A stretch of 35,098 nucleotides of DNA from Candidatus Omnitrophota bacterium (GTDB lineage Bacteria; Omnitrophota; Gorgyraeia; B26-G9). Below the pieces are notes generated by a model. That model was not told the origin of the DNA. It searched no databases and saw only the letters and a list, made by a program, of their open reading frames with translations. Each line of letters begins with the position of its first letter. Within the stretch, counting starts at the first letter, position 1. Positions 7,921 to 14,736 of the stretch are shown here, in pieces. The translations under genes and the position numbers were made by a program. The stretch is from assembly GCA_018817165.1 (NCBI GenBank), contig JAHITY010000118.1, positions 70,526-105,623 on the forward strand. The letters run 5' to 3'.

Positions 7921-8253
7921 TTGATATGCCCAATGTTTGTTGATTATACTAGGGAATGTCAGTATAAAATTGGATTTTTGCCCTTAGATACTAGCTTGTA
8001 TTGTTCAACTGAAAAATATAAGCAGTGTCCATTTTATATTGCAATTAATCAGTCTGGACATGTTTGTAAATATCTTAATCAATGTCCGTCATTTGAGCAT
8101 TTTAAAGCAGAGAATTTTGATGATTTTGTGTCGATTGCTTATAAATACTGCCTTTCCGAAAAAAACAATAATAATTGTAAACGATTTAAAATTAGAAAAA
8201 GGGGCGATATGCCGGCACTTGATTTAATGCCAGATGGAAGTATGTTTAAGTAA
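7921..8253 (+). CDS. Small Cys-rich protein of unknown function
   Basis: The 110-residue protein has eight cysteines, at about residues 3, 13, 28, 36, 49, 55, 77 and 86, with segments YKQCPFYIAI, VCKYLNQCPSFEHF, YCLSEKNNNNCKRF and a closing LMPDGS. No signal peptide or membrane segment is apparent, so it is probably a cytoplasmic zinc- or Fe-S-binding protein (inference). I recall similar uncharacterised short proteins in anaerobes but cannot name a family. The start is TTG at 7921, eight bases after GAGAGG (7907-7912); an ATG four codons later is the alternative. It has its own -35-like box and is followed by a bidirectional terminator. Codon use resembles its neighbours. Confidence 0.75.
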   Translation: MICPMFVDYTRECQYKIGFLPLDTSLYCSTEKYKQCPFYIAINQSGHVCKYLNQCPSFEHFKAENFDDFVSIAYKYCLSEKNNNNCKRFKIRKRGDMPALDLMPDGSMFK

Positions 8254-8330
8254 ATCAGGTCATTATTGGTCTACTTTTAGCTTAATGTTTTAATCTATAA
8301 AAAAGCCACTTTAAAGAGTCATATAACAAA

Positions 8331-8356
8331 AGCCCGCTATAAATAGCGGGCTTTTT
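8331..8356 (+). terminator. Bidirectional hairpin terminator, first copy
   Basis: A 10-bp perfect stem AGCCCGCTAT/ATAGCGGGCT (8331-8340 and 8343-8352) with a two-base loop is flanked by A's on the left and T's on the right. It can end the transcript from 7921 on the + strand and any RNA coming from 8648 on the minus strand. The same hairpin recurs at 8651. Confidence 0.82.
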
Positions 8357-8383
8357 ATTTGGTAGTCCCAAGGGGAATCGAAC
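8333..8383. repeat. 51-bp direct repeat, copy 1 (terminator plus tRNA 3' end)
   Basis: Bases 8333-8383 are identical to 8651-8701 except at one position (8377, A instead of T). The repeat contains the hairpin terminator and, on the minus strand, the last part of tRNA-Glu including the T-loop and CCA. The two copies are 318 bp apart, an arrangement like the attachment-site duplication left by integration into a tRNA 3' end, or like a decayed tRNA duplication. Confidence 0.88.
8360..8383 (-). pseudogene. tRNA-Glu 3' fragment
   Basis: Read on the minus strand, this is the T-loop (GTTCGATT), the 3' acceptor strand (TGGGACT), discriminator A and CCA of the tRNA-Glu encoded at 8678-8755. The bases before it cannot form the T-stem with CCCCT, and no 5' half is present, so it is not a working tRNA. 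Confidence 0.82.
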
Positions 8384-8648
8384 GTCGCTTATCCCTTCCG
8401 CTAACCCTTGTAAAGCAGCTCCGAACTAGAACAAGTTCAGTACAGAGCTGCCGTGAATCGAACTTTGTTCTGGTTCTGCGGCAGGGCCGTGCTCAGGGTT
8501 GCGCTCCTTAAGGAGACACCCTGATGGTTTCTCCTTAATATTCCTCTTCCTTTTGCAGGGGAGAGCAATTACGCCGATAGGGGAAAACAATCTTTTCCCC
8601 TAAAACCCTTTTGTGGGTTCTCATCCCCCGATGGTTATTATGTGAAAA
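8384..8648 (-). other. Hairpin-rich non-coding insert between tRNA-end repeats
   Basis: No convincing gene lies here. The stretch looks more GC-rich than its surroundings and can fold into many stems: GCAGCTC/GAGCTGC (8415-8451), CTGCCG/CGGCAG (8448-8484, mutually exclusive with the previous one), CAGGGT/ACCCTG with an inner CTCC/GGAG (8494-8523), a perfect 10-bp TAGGGGAAAA/TTTTCCCCTA (8578-8602) and AACCC/GGGTT (8604-8619). On the minus strand it lies between two terminators, so it could be a separate structured RNA or the body of a small integrated element. I do not recognise tmRNA, RNase P, SRP or 6S RNA in it. A 29-codon frame (8624 down to 8535) is probably chance. Confidence 0.55.
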
Positions 8649-8676
8649 AACCCGCTATAAATAGCGGGCTTTTTAT
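8649..8676 (-). terminator. Terminator of tRNA-Glu, second copy
   Basis: The stem CCCGCTAT/ATAGCGGG (8651-8658 and 8661-8668) with a two-base loop is followed on the minus strand by six T's. It sits immediately after the CCA end of tRNA-Glu. Confidence 0.85.
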
Positions 8677-8701
8677 TTGGTAGTCCCAAGGGGATTCGAA
8701 C
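8651..8701. repeat. 51-bp direct repeat, copy 2
   Basis: This is the partner of 8333-8383 and includes the 3' part of the intact tRNA-Glu. The single difference lies in the T-loop, where this copy has the standard GTTCGAAT. Confidence 0.88.
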
Positions 8702-8755
8702 CCCTGTTACTAGAATGAGAATCTAGCGTCCTAGGCCAGACTAGACGATGGGACC
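8678..8755 (-). tRNA. tRNA-Glu (anticodon CTC)
   Basis: The minus strand folds into a full cloverleaf of 78 bases including an encoded CCA: acceptor GGTCCCA with TGGGACT (a G-T pair at the end), D-arm GTCT..AGGAC, anticodon stem CTAGA/TCTAG around the loop TTCTCAT, four-base variable loop, and T-arm AGGGG-TTCGAAT-CCCCT. The anticodon CTC reads GAG (Glu), and the body resembles tRNA-Glu. It has its own promoter on the minus strand and a terminator straight after CCA. It is the only clear minus-strand gene in the window. Confidence 0.96.
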
Positions 8756-8774
8756 AAATTTTGTATGTTTTAAA

Positions 8775-8802
8775 ATTATATCATATAGGTAGTGAAAGTC
8801 AA
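8775..8802 (-). promoter_or_regulatory. Promoter of tRNA-Glu
   Basis: On the minus strand TTGACT (8802-8797) and a perfect TATAAT (8780-8775) are separated by 16 bases, 20 bp before the mature tRNA 5' end. Confidence 0.85.
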
Positions 8803-8838
8803 TAAGATTACAATATTGGATAAATATCGGGTAATTAG

Positions 8839-8867
8839 CTGACTTTTTAACTCTTAGGTGTTATAAT
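8839..8867 (+). promoter_or_regulatory. Promoter for the DUF2079 gene
   Basis: CTGACT (8839-8844), 17 bases, then TATAAT (8862-8867), with a TG one base before the -10 (extended -10). It diverges from the tRNA-Glu promoter and lies 75 bp before the TTG at 8943. Confidence 0.75.
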
Positions 8868-8942
8868 GCGGATAATATAATTAGTTAAACGGGGGATATT
8901 AAGATTATTAAAGCGAACAATTTTAACTATAATACAGTTGTC

Positions 8943-10814
8943 TTGACGCTTATTACTATTTTTACAATAGTGCTTAGTTTTATTTGTTTTAGACGTTATT
9001 ACTGTTTTGACTATATTGATATGGATCTGGCTGCTTATAATCAGATTATCTGGAATATTGTCCACGGATCACTTTACAGCTCAGTTCTTGGGGTTAATTT
9101 TTTGGGACATCATGCGCATTTCATCCTTTTTTTATTTGCTCCGCTTTATTTTTTCTTGCAAAGTCCGCTTACTTTAGTTTTTTTACAAATATTTTTTCTC
9201 GCGTTTGCGGCTTATCCGATTTTTTTAATCGCCAGGGATGAACTTAATGAACCTCTAGGATTGGCTATGGTTATAGTTTATTTGCTTTATCCGGCGATGG
9301 GCTATACTGCTTTATATGAATTTCACGTGACTTCTTTTGCCACTGCTTTTTTAAGCTGGATGTTTTACTTTTTTATCAAGCGGAATTTTAGATTATTTGT
9401 TTTGTTTATGTTTCTGAGTCTGCTTTGCCAGGAAAATATTCCCTTGGTGATTATGCCCTTTGGCATATTCGCTTTTTTAAAAAAAAGGAGCCTTAAATGG
9501 TGGCTTTTTCCGCTATTAGCCGGAGGGGTATGGTTTGGCTTAATTTCGGGAAAGCTTATGCCGTATCTAAACAAAGATACTGTACAGTTTATCAGTATCT
9601 ATAGGCATCTCGGGAATTCATTGCTTGGAGTTGCGGTTTTTATAATCACGCATCCTTTACACGTGGTTAAGATGATGTTTACTCCGGAAAAACTAAGCTT
9701 TTTATTTAAACTATTTGGACCGCTGTGCTTTTTTTCTTTATTTGACGGAAGGATATTAATCAGCGGATTGCTTTTTCTCCAGCATCTGCTGTCAATAAGA
9801 AGCCCGGAGTATATGATTGAGTATCATTATGACGCTGAAATATTGCCATTTATTTTTATCTCGGCGATTTACGGATTAAAAAGAGCTATTAATTTGCCGA
9901 TTATCAAACACCACTTTCGTCCCCAGATTATAAGCATATTTTTGATTGGCGTAAGCATTACTTGCGCGATTAGTTTCGGACCTTTTATTCCCCTTGCGGT
10001 TGATAAACATAAAACAGTAAAAGATGCCATGGATTTACAAAAGGAGCGTTTTATCAAAATGATTCCTGCTGAGGCAAGCATTGTGTCGACTTTTGAATTA
10101 TTGCCCCAGCTATCTAACCGGAAAGGATTGTATTCCTTTCATCATGTTATTGATGGACGATACACTTTGTCGAAGAAAGCTTATGTTTTGCCCTCAGTGG
10201 ATTACGCATTGTTAGATATTAATGATTTTTTGGGAGTGACCGCTTTTTATCAAAAAGGTCATTCCGAAGTGAATATGATTAATTTTATTAATTCTCATAA
10301 TTGGGGAGTGGTCGAAATATTAGATAATATAGTGCTTTTAAAAAATAATTTTCAGAGTAATTTTAAACTTTTTGAAACAATCGATACTTTACCTCAAGGG
10401 CTAATTCTTACACCGGTTATGGCAAAGGTTAATGATGATTTGATTTTTTTAGGATATAATAAAGGGAATTCAAGAGAGATTGCGGGAGCGAAGGCATGGG
10501 AATTGCAATTTTTTTATAAAGCACTTAAACCAATGAACACTGATTATTGGATGCATATTGAAATTAAAGACGCTAAAGATATTATAATCTCTCAGAGTGA
10601 TAGACCCTTATGCTATAGAATATTTCCTACCTATATGTGGGAAAAAGGAGAGATCGTTAAAGAGAATTATTGTTTATTTATTCCGCAAGGAATTAGTCCC
10701 GAGGGGTTTACTGTTAATATTAACTTGGTTGATAAAAGTAGCGAGCGGGCTGTGTTGTTTTGTATTGATAATTTAGAATTTAAAACGATCAACATTGAAA
10801 AAGTAAAATTCTAA
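8943..10814 (+). CDS. DUF2079 family multi-pass membrane protein (GT-C-like)
   Basis: The 623-residue protein has about ten membrane segments in its first 350 residues and a soluble C-terminal half. The N-terminal block DYIDMDLAAYNQIIWNIVHG, the following LGHHAHFILFLFAPLYF and YPAMGYTALYEFHVTSFA are typical of DUF2079 (PF09852), a family with the topology of GT-C glycosyltransferases; the acidic pair DMD would be the likely catalytic site. It heads a group of three glycan genes. The start is uncertain: TTG at 8943 lacks a ribosome site, and no ATG or GTG occurs between it and the upstream stop at 8886. An ATT at 8904, eight bases after GGGGG (8891-8895), would add 13 residues and may be the real start. 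Confidence 0.87.
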   Translation: MTLITIFTIVLSFICFRRYYCFDYIDMDLAAYNQIIWNIVHGSLYSSVLGVNFLGHHAHFILFLFAPLYFFLQSPLTLVFLQIFFLAFAAYPIFLIARDELNEPLGLAMVIVYLLYPAMGYTALYEFHVTSFATAFLSWMFYFFIKRNFRLFVLFMFLSLLCQENIPLVIMPFGIFAFLKKRSLKWWLFPLLAGGVWFGLISGKLMPYLNKDTVQFISIYRHLGNSLLGVAVFIITHPLHVVKMMFTPEKLSFLFKLFGPLCFFSLFDGRILISGLLFLQHLLSIRSPEYMIEYHYDAEILPFIFISAIYGLKRAINLPIIKHHFRPQIISIFLIGVSITCAISFGPFIPLAVDKHKTVKDAMDLQKERFIKMIPAEASIVSTFELLPQLSNRKGLYSFHHVIDGRYTLSKKAYVLPSVDYALLDINDFLGVTAFYQKGHSEVNMINFINSHNWGVVEILDNIVLLKNNFQSNFKLFETIDTLPQGLILTPVMAKVNDDLIFLGYNKGNSREIAGAKAWELQFFYKALKPMNTDYWMHIEIKDAKDIIISQSDRPLCYRIFPTYMWEKGEIVKENYCLFIPQGISPEGFTVNINLVDKSSERAVLFCIDNLEFKTINIEKVKF

Positions 10815-10837
10815 AAAATTAACAAAAGGAATTTATT

Positions 10838-12520
10838 ATGGAAGAAATACGATGCGACTTGTGTGGGGCAAATCATCATACTGTGGTTTATCACTCTGAG
10901 CAGAAAGAGCGATTAGCGGAAACAATTGCTTATCGGATTTCCGAGGAGAAGTTGATTGCTCCGGAAAAAATTCTTAAATGCGTAAATTGTGGGCTGGTTT
11001 TTGTCCCTGCTGGAGATAATTCTCAGCTAATCATTAAACAGTATGAAAAAATGGTTGATGAGGGTTATCTTACGGAAGAGTCAGGAAGAAGAAAAACTGC
11101 CGTCAAGGTTTTAAAAAAAATGCAGAAATATCAAAAAAAAGGGAAAATATTACTAGATGTCGGATGTAGTACCGGATTTTTTCTCGATGAGGCGCAGAAA
11201 CAAGGATGGCAGGTGCAGGGAGTTGAACTTTCAATTTGGGCTGCTAAAATCGCCAGGGAAAAATTTGGGATTAAAGTGATGAATTCCACTTTAAACCAGG
11301 CTAGTTTTCCCGCTAATTCTTTTGATATGGTTGTTTTGCATGATACTATCGAACATCTGCTTTGTCCTCGGGAGATGTTGATTGAAGTCCGCAGGATATT
11401 AAAACCCGAAGGAGTTGTCTATATTAATACTCCGGATATCGAAAGTTTGGCTAGCCGGATTTTAAAAGCTAAATGGTGGGGAATTAATCGGCATCATTTG
11501 TTTTATTTTTCTCGAAAAACATTAAACCGTTTGCTTGAGGCAACGGGTTTTAAAAGTATTCGTTGGGGGTTGTACGCTAGAAGTTTTACTTTGAAATACT
11601 GGCTGGAAAGAGTCAAACCCTACAATGAAACTATATTTAAGATCATCCAAGTTATTTGCCGAATCAGTGGCCTTGAAAAAAAATTCCTGACAATTAATTT
11701 CAGGGATCAGATAGAAGTGTTTGCGGTTAAGCGCCGAGCCCTTAAATATCTTAATGAACTGGAGGTCTCTTCGGTTTGCCAGCCGGATAAAATAATGAAA
11801 ACAATAGTTGTTTTACCTGCGTATAATGCGGCAAAAACACTTAAAGCGACATATGATGATATCCCTAAGGATTTGGTTTCTGAGATTATTCTTGTTGATG
11901 ATGCCAGTACGGATAATACTGTAGAAATAGCTAAGGAATTGGGAATAACTGTGTTTGTGCATCAGAATAATAAAGGCTATGGGGCCAATCAAAAGACATG
12001 TTATCTCAAGGCACTGGAACACGGTGCGGATATTGTGGTTATGGTTCATCCTGATTATCAATATGATCCGCGGGTAATTGCTGATCTTATTGTTCCTTTT
12101 AAGAAAGGTGAGGCGGATGCTGTATTTGGCTCGCGGATGCTAAAGGGCGGGGCATTAATCGGCGGAATGCCGTTATGGAAACATAATGTCAATATCCTGC
12201 TTACTGCTTTGGCTAATGTGGTACTGAAAACTTATTTATCAGAGTACCATTCGGGATTCAGGGCATATAGCGCAGAATTTTTAAGAAGTATTAATTTTGA
12301 AGAAAATTCTGATAATTTTGTTTTTGATTTTGAAATTATTGTACAAGCGCGTTTACATTTTTGTCGGATAGAGGAAGTTCCTATCCGCACTCGCTATTTT
12401 GATGAAGCGTCATCAATAAAACTTTTTCCAAGTATTAGGTATGGATTGGGTATTCTGCTGACTATATTAAAATTTTTATTGCATGAACATAATATTATAC
12501 GGTTTAAACAATATGAATAA
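10838..12520 (+). CDS. Fusion of SAM-dependent methyltransferase and family 2 glycosyltransferase
   Basis: Two enzymes are joined in 560 residues. Residues 1-60 hold a zinc-ribbon-like pair of Cys pairs (C6/C9 and C48/C51). A class I methyltransferase follows, with the SAM loop LDVGCSTG at about 106-113 and LHDTIEHL later. From Met320 a family 2 glycosyltransferase of the dolichyl-phosphate-mannose-synthase type begins (TIVVLPAYNAAKTL, ILVDDASTDNT, NKGYGANQ, MVHPDYQYDP, GSRMLKGG). It probably loads a sugar on a lipid carrier and modifies a glycan by methylation (inference). The start ATG follows AAAGGAA; the gene is 23 bp after the DUF2079 gene and 26 bp before the next, so one operon is likely. 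Confidence 0.9.
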   Translation: MEEIRCDLCGANHHTVVYHSEQKERLAETIAYRISEEKLIAPEKILKCVNCGLVFVPAGDNSQLIIKQYEKMVDEGYLTEESGRRKTAVKVLKKMQKYQKKGKILLDVGCSTGFFLDEAQKQGWQVQGVELSIWAAKIAREKFGIKVMNSTLNQASFPANSFDMVVLHDTIEHLLCPREMLIEVRRILKPEGVVYINTPDIESLASRILKAKWWGINRHHLFYFSRKTLNRLLEATGFKSIRWGLYARSFTLKYWLERVKPYNETIFKIIQVICRISGLEKKFLTINFRDQIEVFAVKRRALKYLNELEVSSVCQPDKIMKTIVVLPAYNAAKTLKATYDDIPKDLVSEIILVDDASTDNTVEIAKELGITVFVHQNNKGYGANQKTCYLKALEHGADIVVMVHPDYQYDPRVIADLIVPFKKGEADAVFGSRMLKGGALIGGMPLWKHNVNILLTALANVVLKTYLSEYHSGFRAYSAEFLRSINFEENSDNFVFDFEIIVQARLHFCRIEEVPIRTRYFDEASSIKLFPSIRYGLGILLTILKFLLHEHNIIRFKQYE

Positions 12521-12546
12521 AATCTTAAGAATAAAGAGGATTAGGA

Positions 12547-14190
12547 ATGTTAACTAATAAATATGATTATAAACAAATATTAGCTATATCAATCTTATTG
12601 ATTGTGGTAACTTTTAGTGTATATTTTGGCAGTTTGTTTAATGGCTTTATTATTGATGATAATCATTTGATCGTTAACGCTGATGTTGTAAAGAGCCCTA
12701 ACCTAATTCTAAAAAAATCTCCGCACGGTTTTTTGAATGCTTATTATCGGCCAATTGTAGTTTTATCATATGCTTTTGATTATTTCCTTTGGAGGTTAAA
12801 CCCGTTAGGATATCATCTAACTAATATTTTGCTCCATTCTTTACTAGCCTTGTTAATTTTTATTGGCGCACAATTACTCTTTGGACAAATTAAATTAGCG
12901 GCTTTAACCGGTATTTTATTTGCGATACATCCTATTAATAGTGTGACTGTAAATTATATAGCGGATAGAGCGAACACGCTGGTTGCTATATGTATGATAC
13001 TGGCTTTGTTTTGTTTTTGTTATGGGTATAAGAAAGAAAGATTGCATTGGTATATCGGGGGTTTTTTTGGGGTTTTTGGCGCATTCTTTTGTCGCGAAAG
13101 TGCAGTGATTTTCCCGCTTTATTTACTCAGCGTGCTTTTATTTATTAGAAATAAAGAAAAAGACAATCAAATGTTTGCTCTATTTGGATTGTCATCCTTA
13201 ATGAGCATTATTTACCTAATTATAAGGCGGACAAAATTTGCTTCGATCAGACCGGATGGTTTAAACACTTATTTTTCGATTGAACATATTAATGCTTTTA
13301 TTTTTATAATTATAAAATATTTAAAATCAATATTCGCGCCTGATAATATTGTTTTTTATCACATTATTGATCCAGATTCTTTAAAGGCTGGAAATGCTTA
13401 TTATCTTATTCTGATATTTTTATGTCTGGGTTTTTTGGTTGTTAAGTTTTTTCGGAATAAGATTCTTAGATTTGGTTTAAGCTGGTTTTTTGTTGGGATA
13501 TTTCCTTTATATTATATGATGTTTTCTAGGCACCAAGAAGGATTAATGATGCAAGATAGTTGGATTTATTTTTCTTCAGCGGGGGGTGTCTTAATCATTA
13601 GTTATATTCTAATTGAGATAGGCAAAAAAATTGATAAAAAGTTATGGTATTTTTTACTTGTACTGATTATTGTTTTTTATGCAAGAAAAACAGCTGCCTA
13701 TAGCGCATTATGGCATGATGAAAATACTTATTTTAAATATTGGAATAAGGTTGAAGGGAATACTCCATTTGTTGGGTTATATTTTGCAGATTATTATTAT
13801 AAAAGGAAGGAATATGACCAGGCGATATATTATTATGAAGAAATCGGAGATTTTCGTTCCGCTGCAATAGTAGCCCTGGAAAGTGGTAAGTTAATCAAAG
13901 CAGCGATATGTAATGAATTAGCCGCGCAAAAAAATCCAGATGACCCAGATATCTATTTAGATTTGGCATACATTAGTTTAAAATTGAATAAGCTTAATAA
14001 AGCTATATATTATAATAAGAAAACGCTGCTTAAATCTCCCGACGCTTGGAGAGCTCATTTTAACTTATCGCAAATTTATTTTTTAATCGGTCAGGAGGAG
14101 AAAGCTAATAGCGAGAAGGCAAAGGCTCAGGCGATAGAGCCCGAATATGAGATGATTTTAATGGCCGAGGGCGTTATTCTTAATCGATGA
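12547..14190 (+). CDS. GT-C-type membrane protein with C-terminal TPR repeats (TMTC-like)
   Basis: The first 400 or so residues contain about ten membrane segments with motifs of the TMTC/PMT-like superfamily: FNGFIIDDNHLI (acidic pair in the first loop), YYRPIVVLSYAFDY, LGYHLTNILLHSL and FAIHPINSVTVNYIADR. The last 130 residues form about three to four tetratricopeptide repeats (for example YYKRKEYDQAIYYYEEIG and DPDIYLDLAYISLKLNKLNKAIYYNKKTLL). Proteins of this build are thought to transfer sugars from lipid carriers at the outer face of the inner membrane. The ATG follows AGAGGATTAGG. It ends the glycan operon; a new promoter follows. Confidence 0.87.
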   Translation: MLTNKYDYKQILAISILLIVVTFSVYFGSLFNGFIIDDNHLIVNADVVKSPNLILKKSPHGFLNAYYRPIVVLSYAFDYFLWRLNPLGYHLTNILLHSLLALLIFIGAQLLFGQIKLAALTGILFAIHPINSVTVNYIADRANTLVAICMILALFCFCYGYKKERLHWYIGGFFGVFGAFFCRESAVIFPLYLLSVLLFIRNKEKDNQMFALFGLSSLMSIIYLIIRRTKFASIRPDGLNTYFSIEHINAFIFIIIKYLKSIFAPDNIVFYHIIDPDSLKAGNAYYLILIFLCLGFLVVKFFRNKILRFGLSWFFVGIFPLYYMMFSRHQEGLMMQDSWIYFSSAGGVLIISYILIEIGKKIDKKLWYFLLVLIIVFYARKTAAYSALWHDENTYFKYWNKVEGNTPFVGLYFADYYYKRKEYDQAIYYYEEIGDFRSAAIVALESGKLIKAAICNELAAQKNPDDPDIYLDLAYISLKLNKLNKAIYYNKKTLLKSPDAWRAHFNLSQIYFLIGQEEKANSEKAKAQAIEPEYEMILMAEGVILNR

Positions 14191-14217
14191 TTTTAAATAA
14201 TTATGAGAAAATGTTTA

Positions 14218-14247
14218 TTGACTAAGTTTTTAGAACTGTGTTATCAT
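14218..14247 (+). promoter_or_regulatory. Promoter for the PA2779/PA2778-like pair
   Basis: TTGACT at 14218-14223, an 18-base spacer and TATCAT at 14242-14247, 57 bp before the start codon. Confidence 0.7.
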
Positions 14248-14303
14248 TTTAGAAGACGGATGTTAAATATGGTAGATTTCTGTTTTAACCTATGAGGAGG
14301 CAT

Positions 14304-14717
14304 ATGTTTCAATCATTATTGAAAATAAAAGGGGTATTAAGGTTAATGCTTGTATTGGCAATGCTTTGCGGGATCAGCCCGGCTAATTCGATCGCTATGC
14401 CGATTGATTCGCAACTTGTTATTCAGTCAAGTGCCGGGCAAAATATTTATTTGGAAAAGGTTGAGAATTTTTTAAATCAAGATATTGTGCAAAAAAGACT
14501 TTCAAAAATCGGAATGAGTAAAGAAGACGCGCAAATTTATGTTAGTCAGCTTGATTCTGTTCAGCTTGAGAGATTAGCAAAAAAAGTAGATACCATTGAG
14601 TCAGCAGGCAATACCGGAGTTGTGATTTTATTAGTTTTGGTGCTGATTGCGATGTGTGTGCTTTATTTTGCTGATTATAGTTTAAAATTAGAACCGCGCC
14701 GTAATAATAATAAATAA
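14304..14717 (+). CDS. PA2779 family membrane protein
   Basis: The 137-residue protein has an N-terminal signal-like hydrophobic stretch (VLRLMLVLAMLCGISPANSIA), a soluble centre with a pattern typical of the PA2779 family (ENFLNQDIVQKRLSKIGMSKEDAQIYVSQLDSVQLERLAKKVD) and one membrane helix near the end (GVVILLVLVLIAMCVLYFA). Function is unknown; members sit next to a PA2778-type cysteine peptidase, as here. The start chosen is ATG 14304 because GAGGAGG at 14294-14300 serves it; the ATG at 14292 would overlap that ribosome site. The gap to the next gene is 19 bp, so they are co-transcribed. Confidence 0.86.
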   Translation: MFQSLLKIKGVLRLMLVLAMLCGISPANSIAMPIDSQLVIQSSAGQNIYLEKVENFLNQDIVQKRLSKIGMSKEDAQIYVSQLDSVQLERLAKKVDTIESAGNTGVVILLVLVLIAMCVLYFADYSLKLEPRRNNNK

Positions 14718-14736
14718 ACCTTATAAATAATATATT

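Noticed and set aside
8535-8624. 29-codon frame on the minus strand in the tRNA-flanked insert, with GGGGG just before its ATG
   Set aside because: It is short, the G's touch the ATG, and the frame covers the strongest hairpins. It is better explained as structured non-coding DNA.
8384-8755. Insert plus tRNA-Glu as a tmRNA or permuted tRNA
   Set aside because: The tRNA is complete by itself, and the insert has no matching acceptor 5' half and no Ala-type tRNA end.
14292-14303. Start of the PA2779-like gene at ATG 14292
   Set aside because: The GAGGAGG that would serve translation lies inside these codons and is correctly spaced only for ATG 14304.
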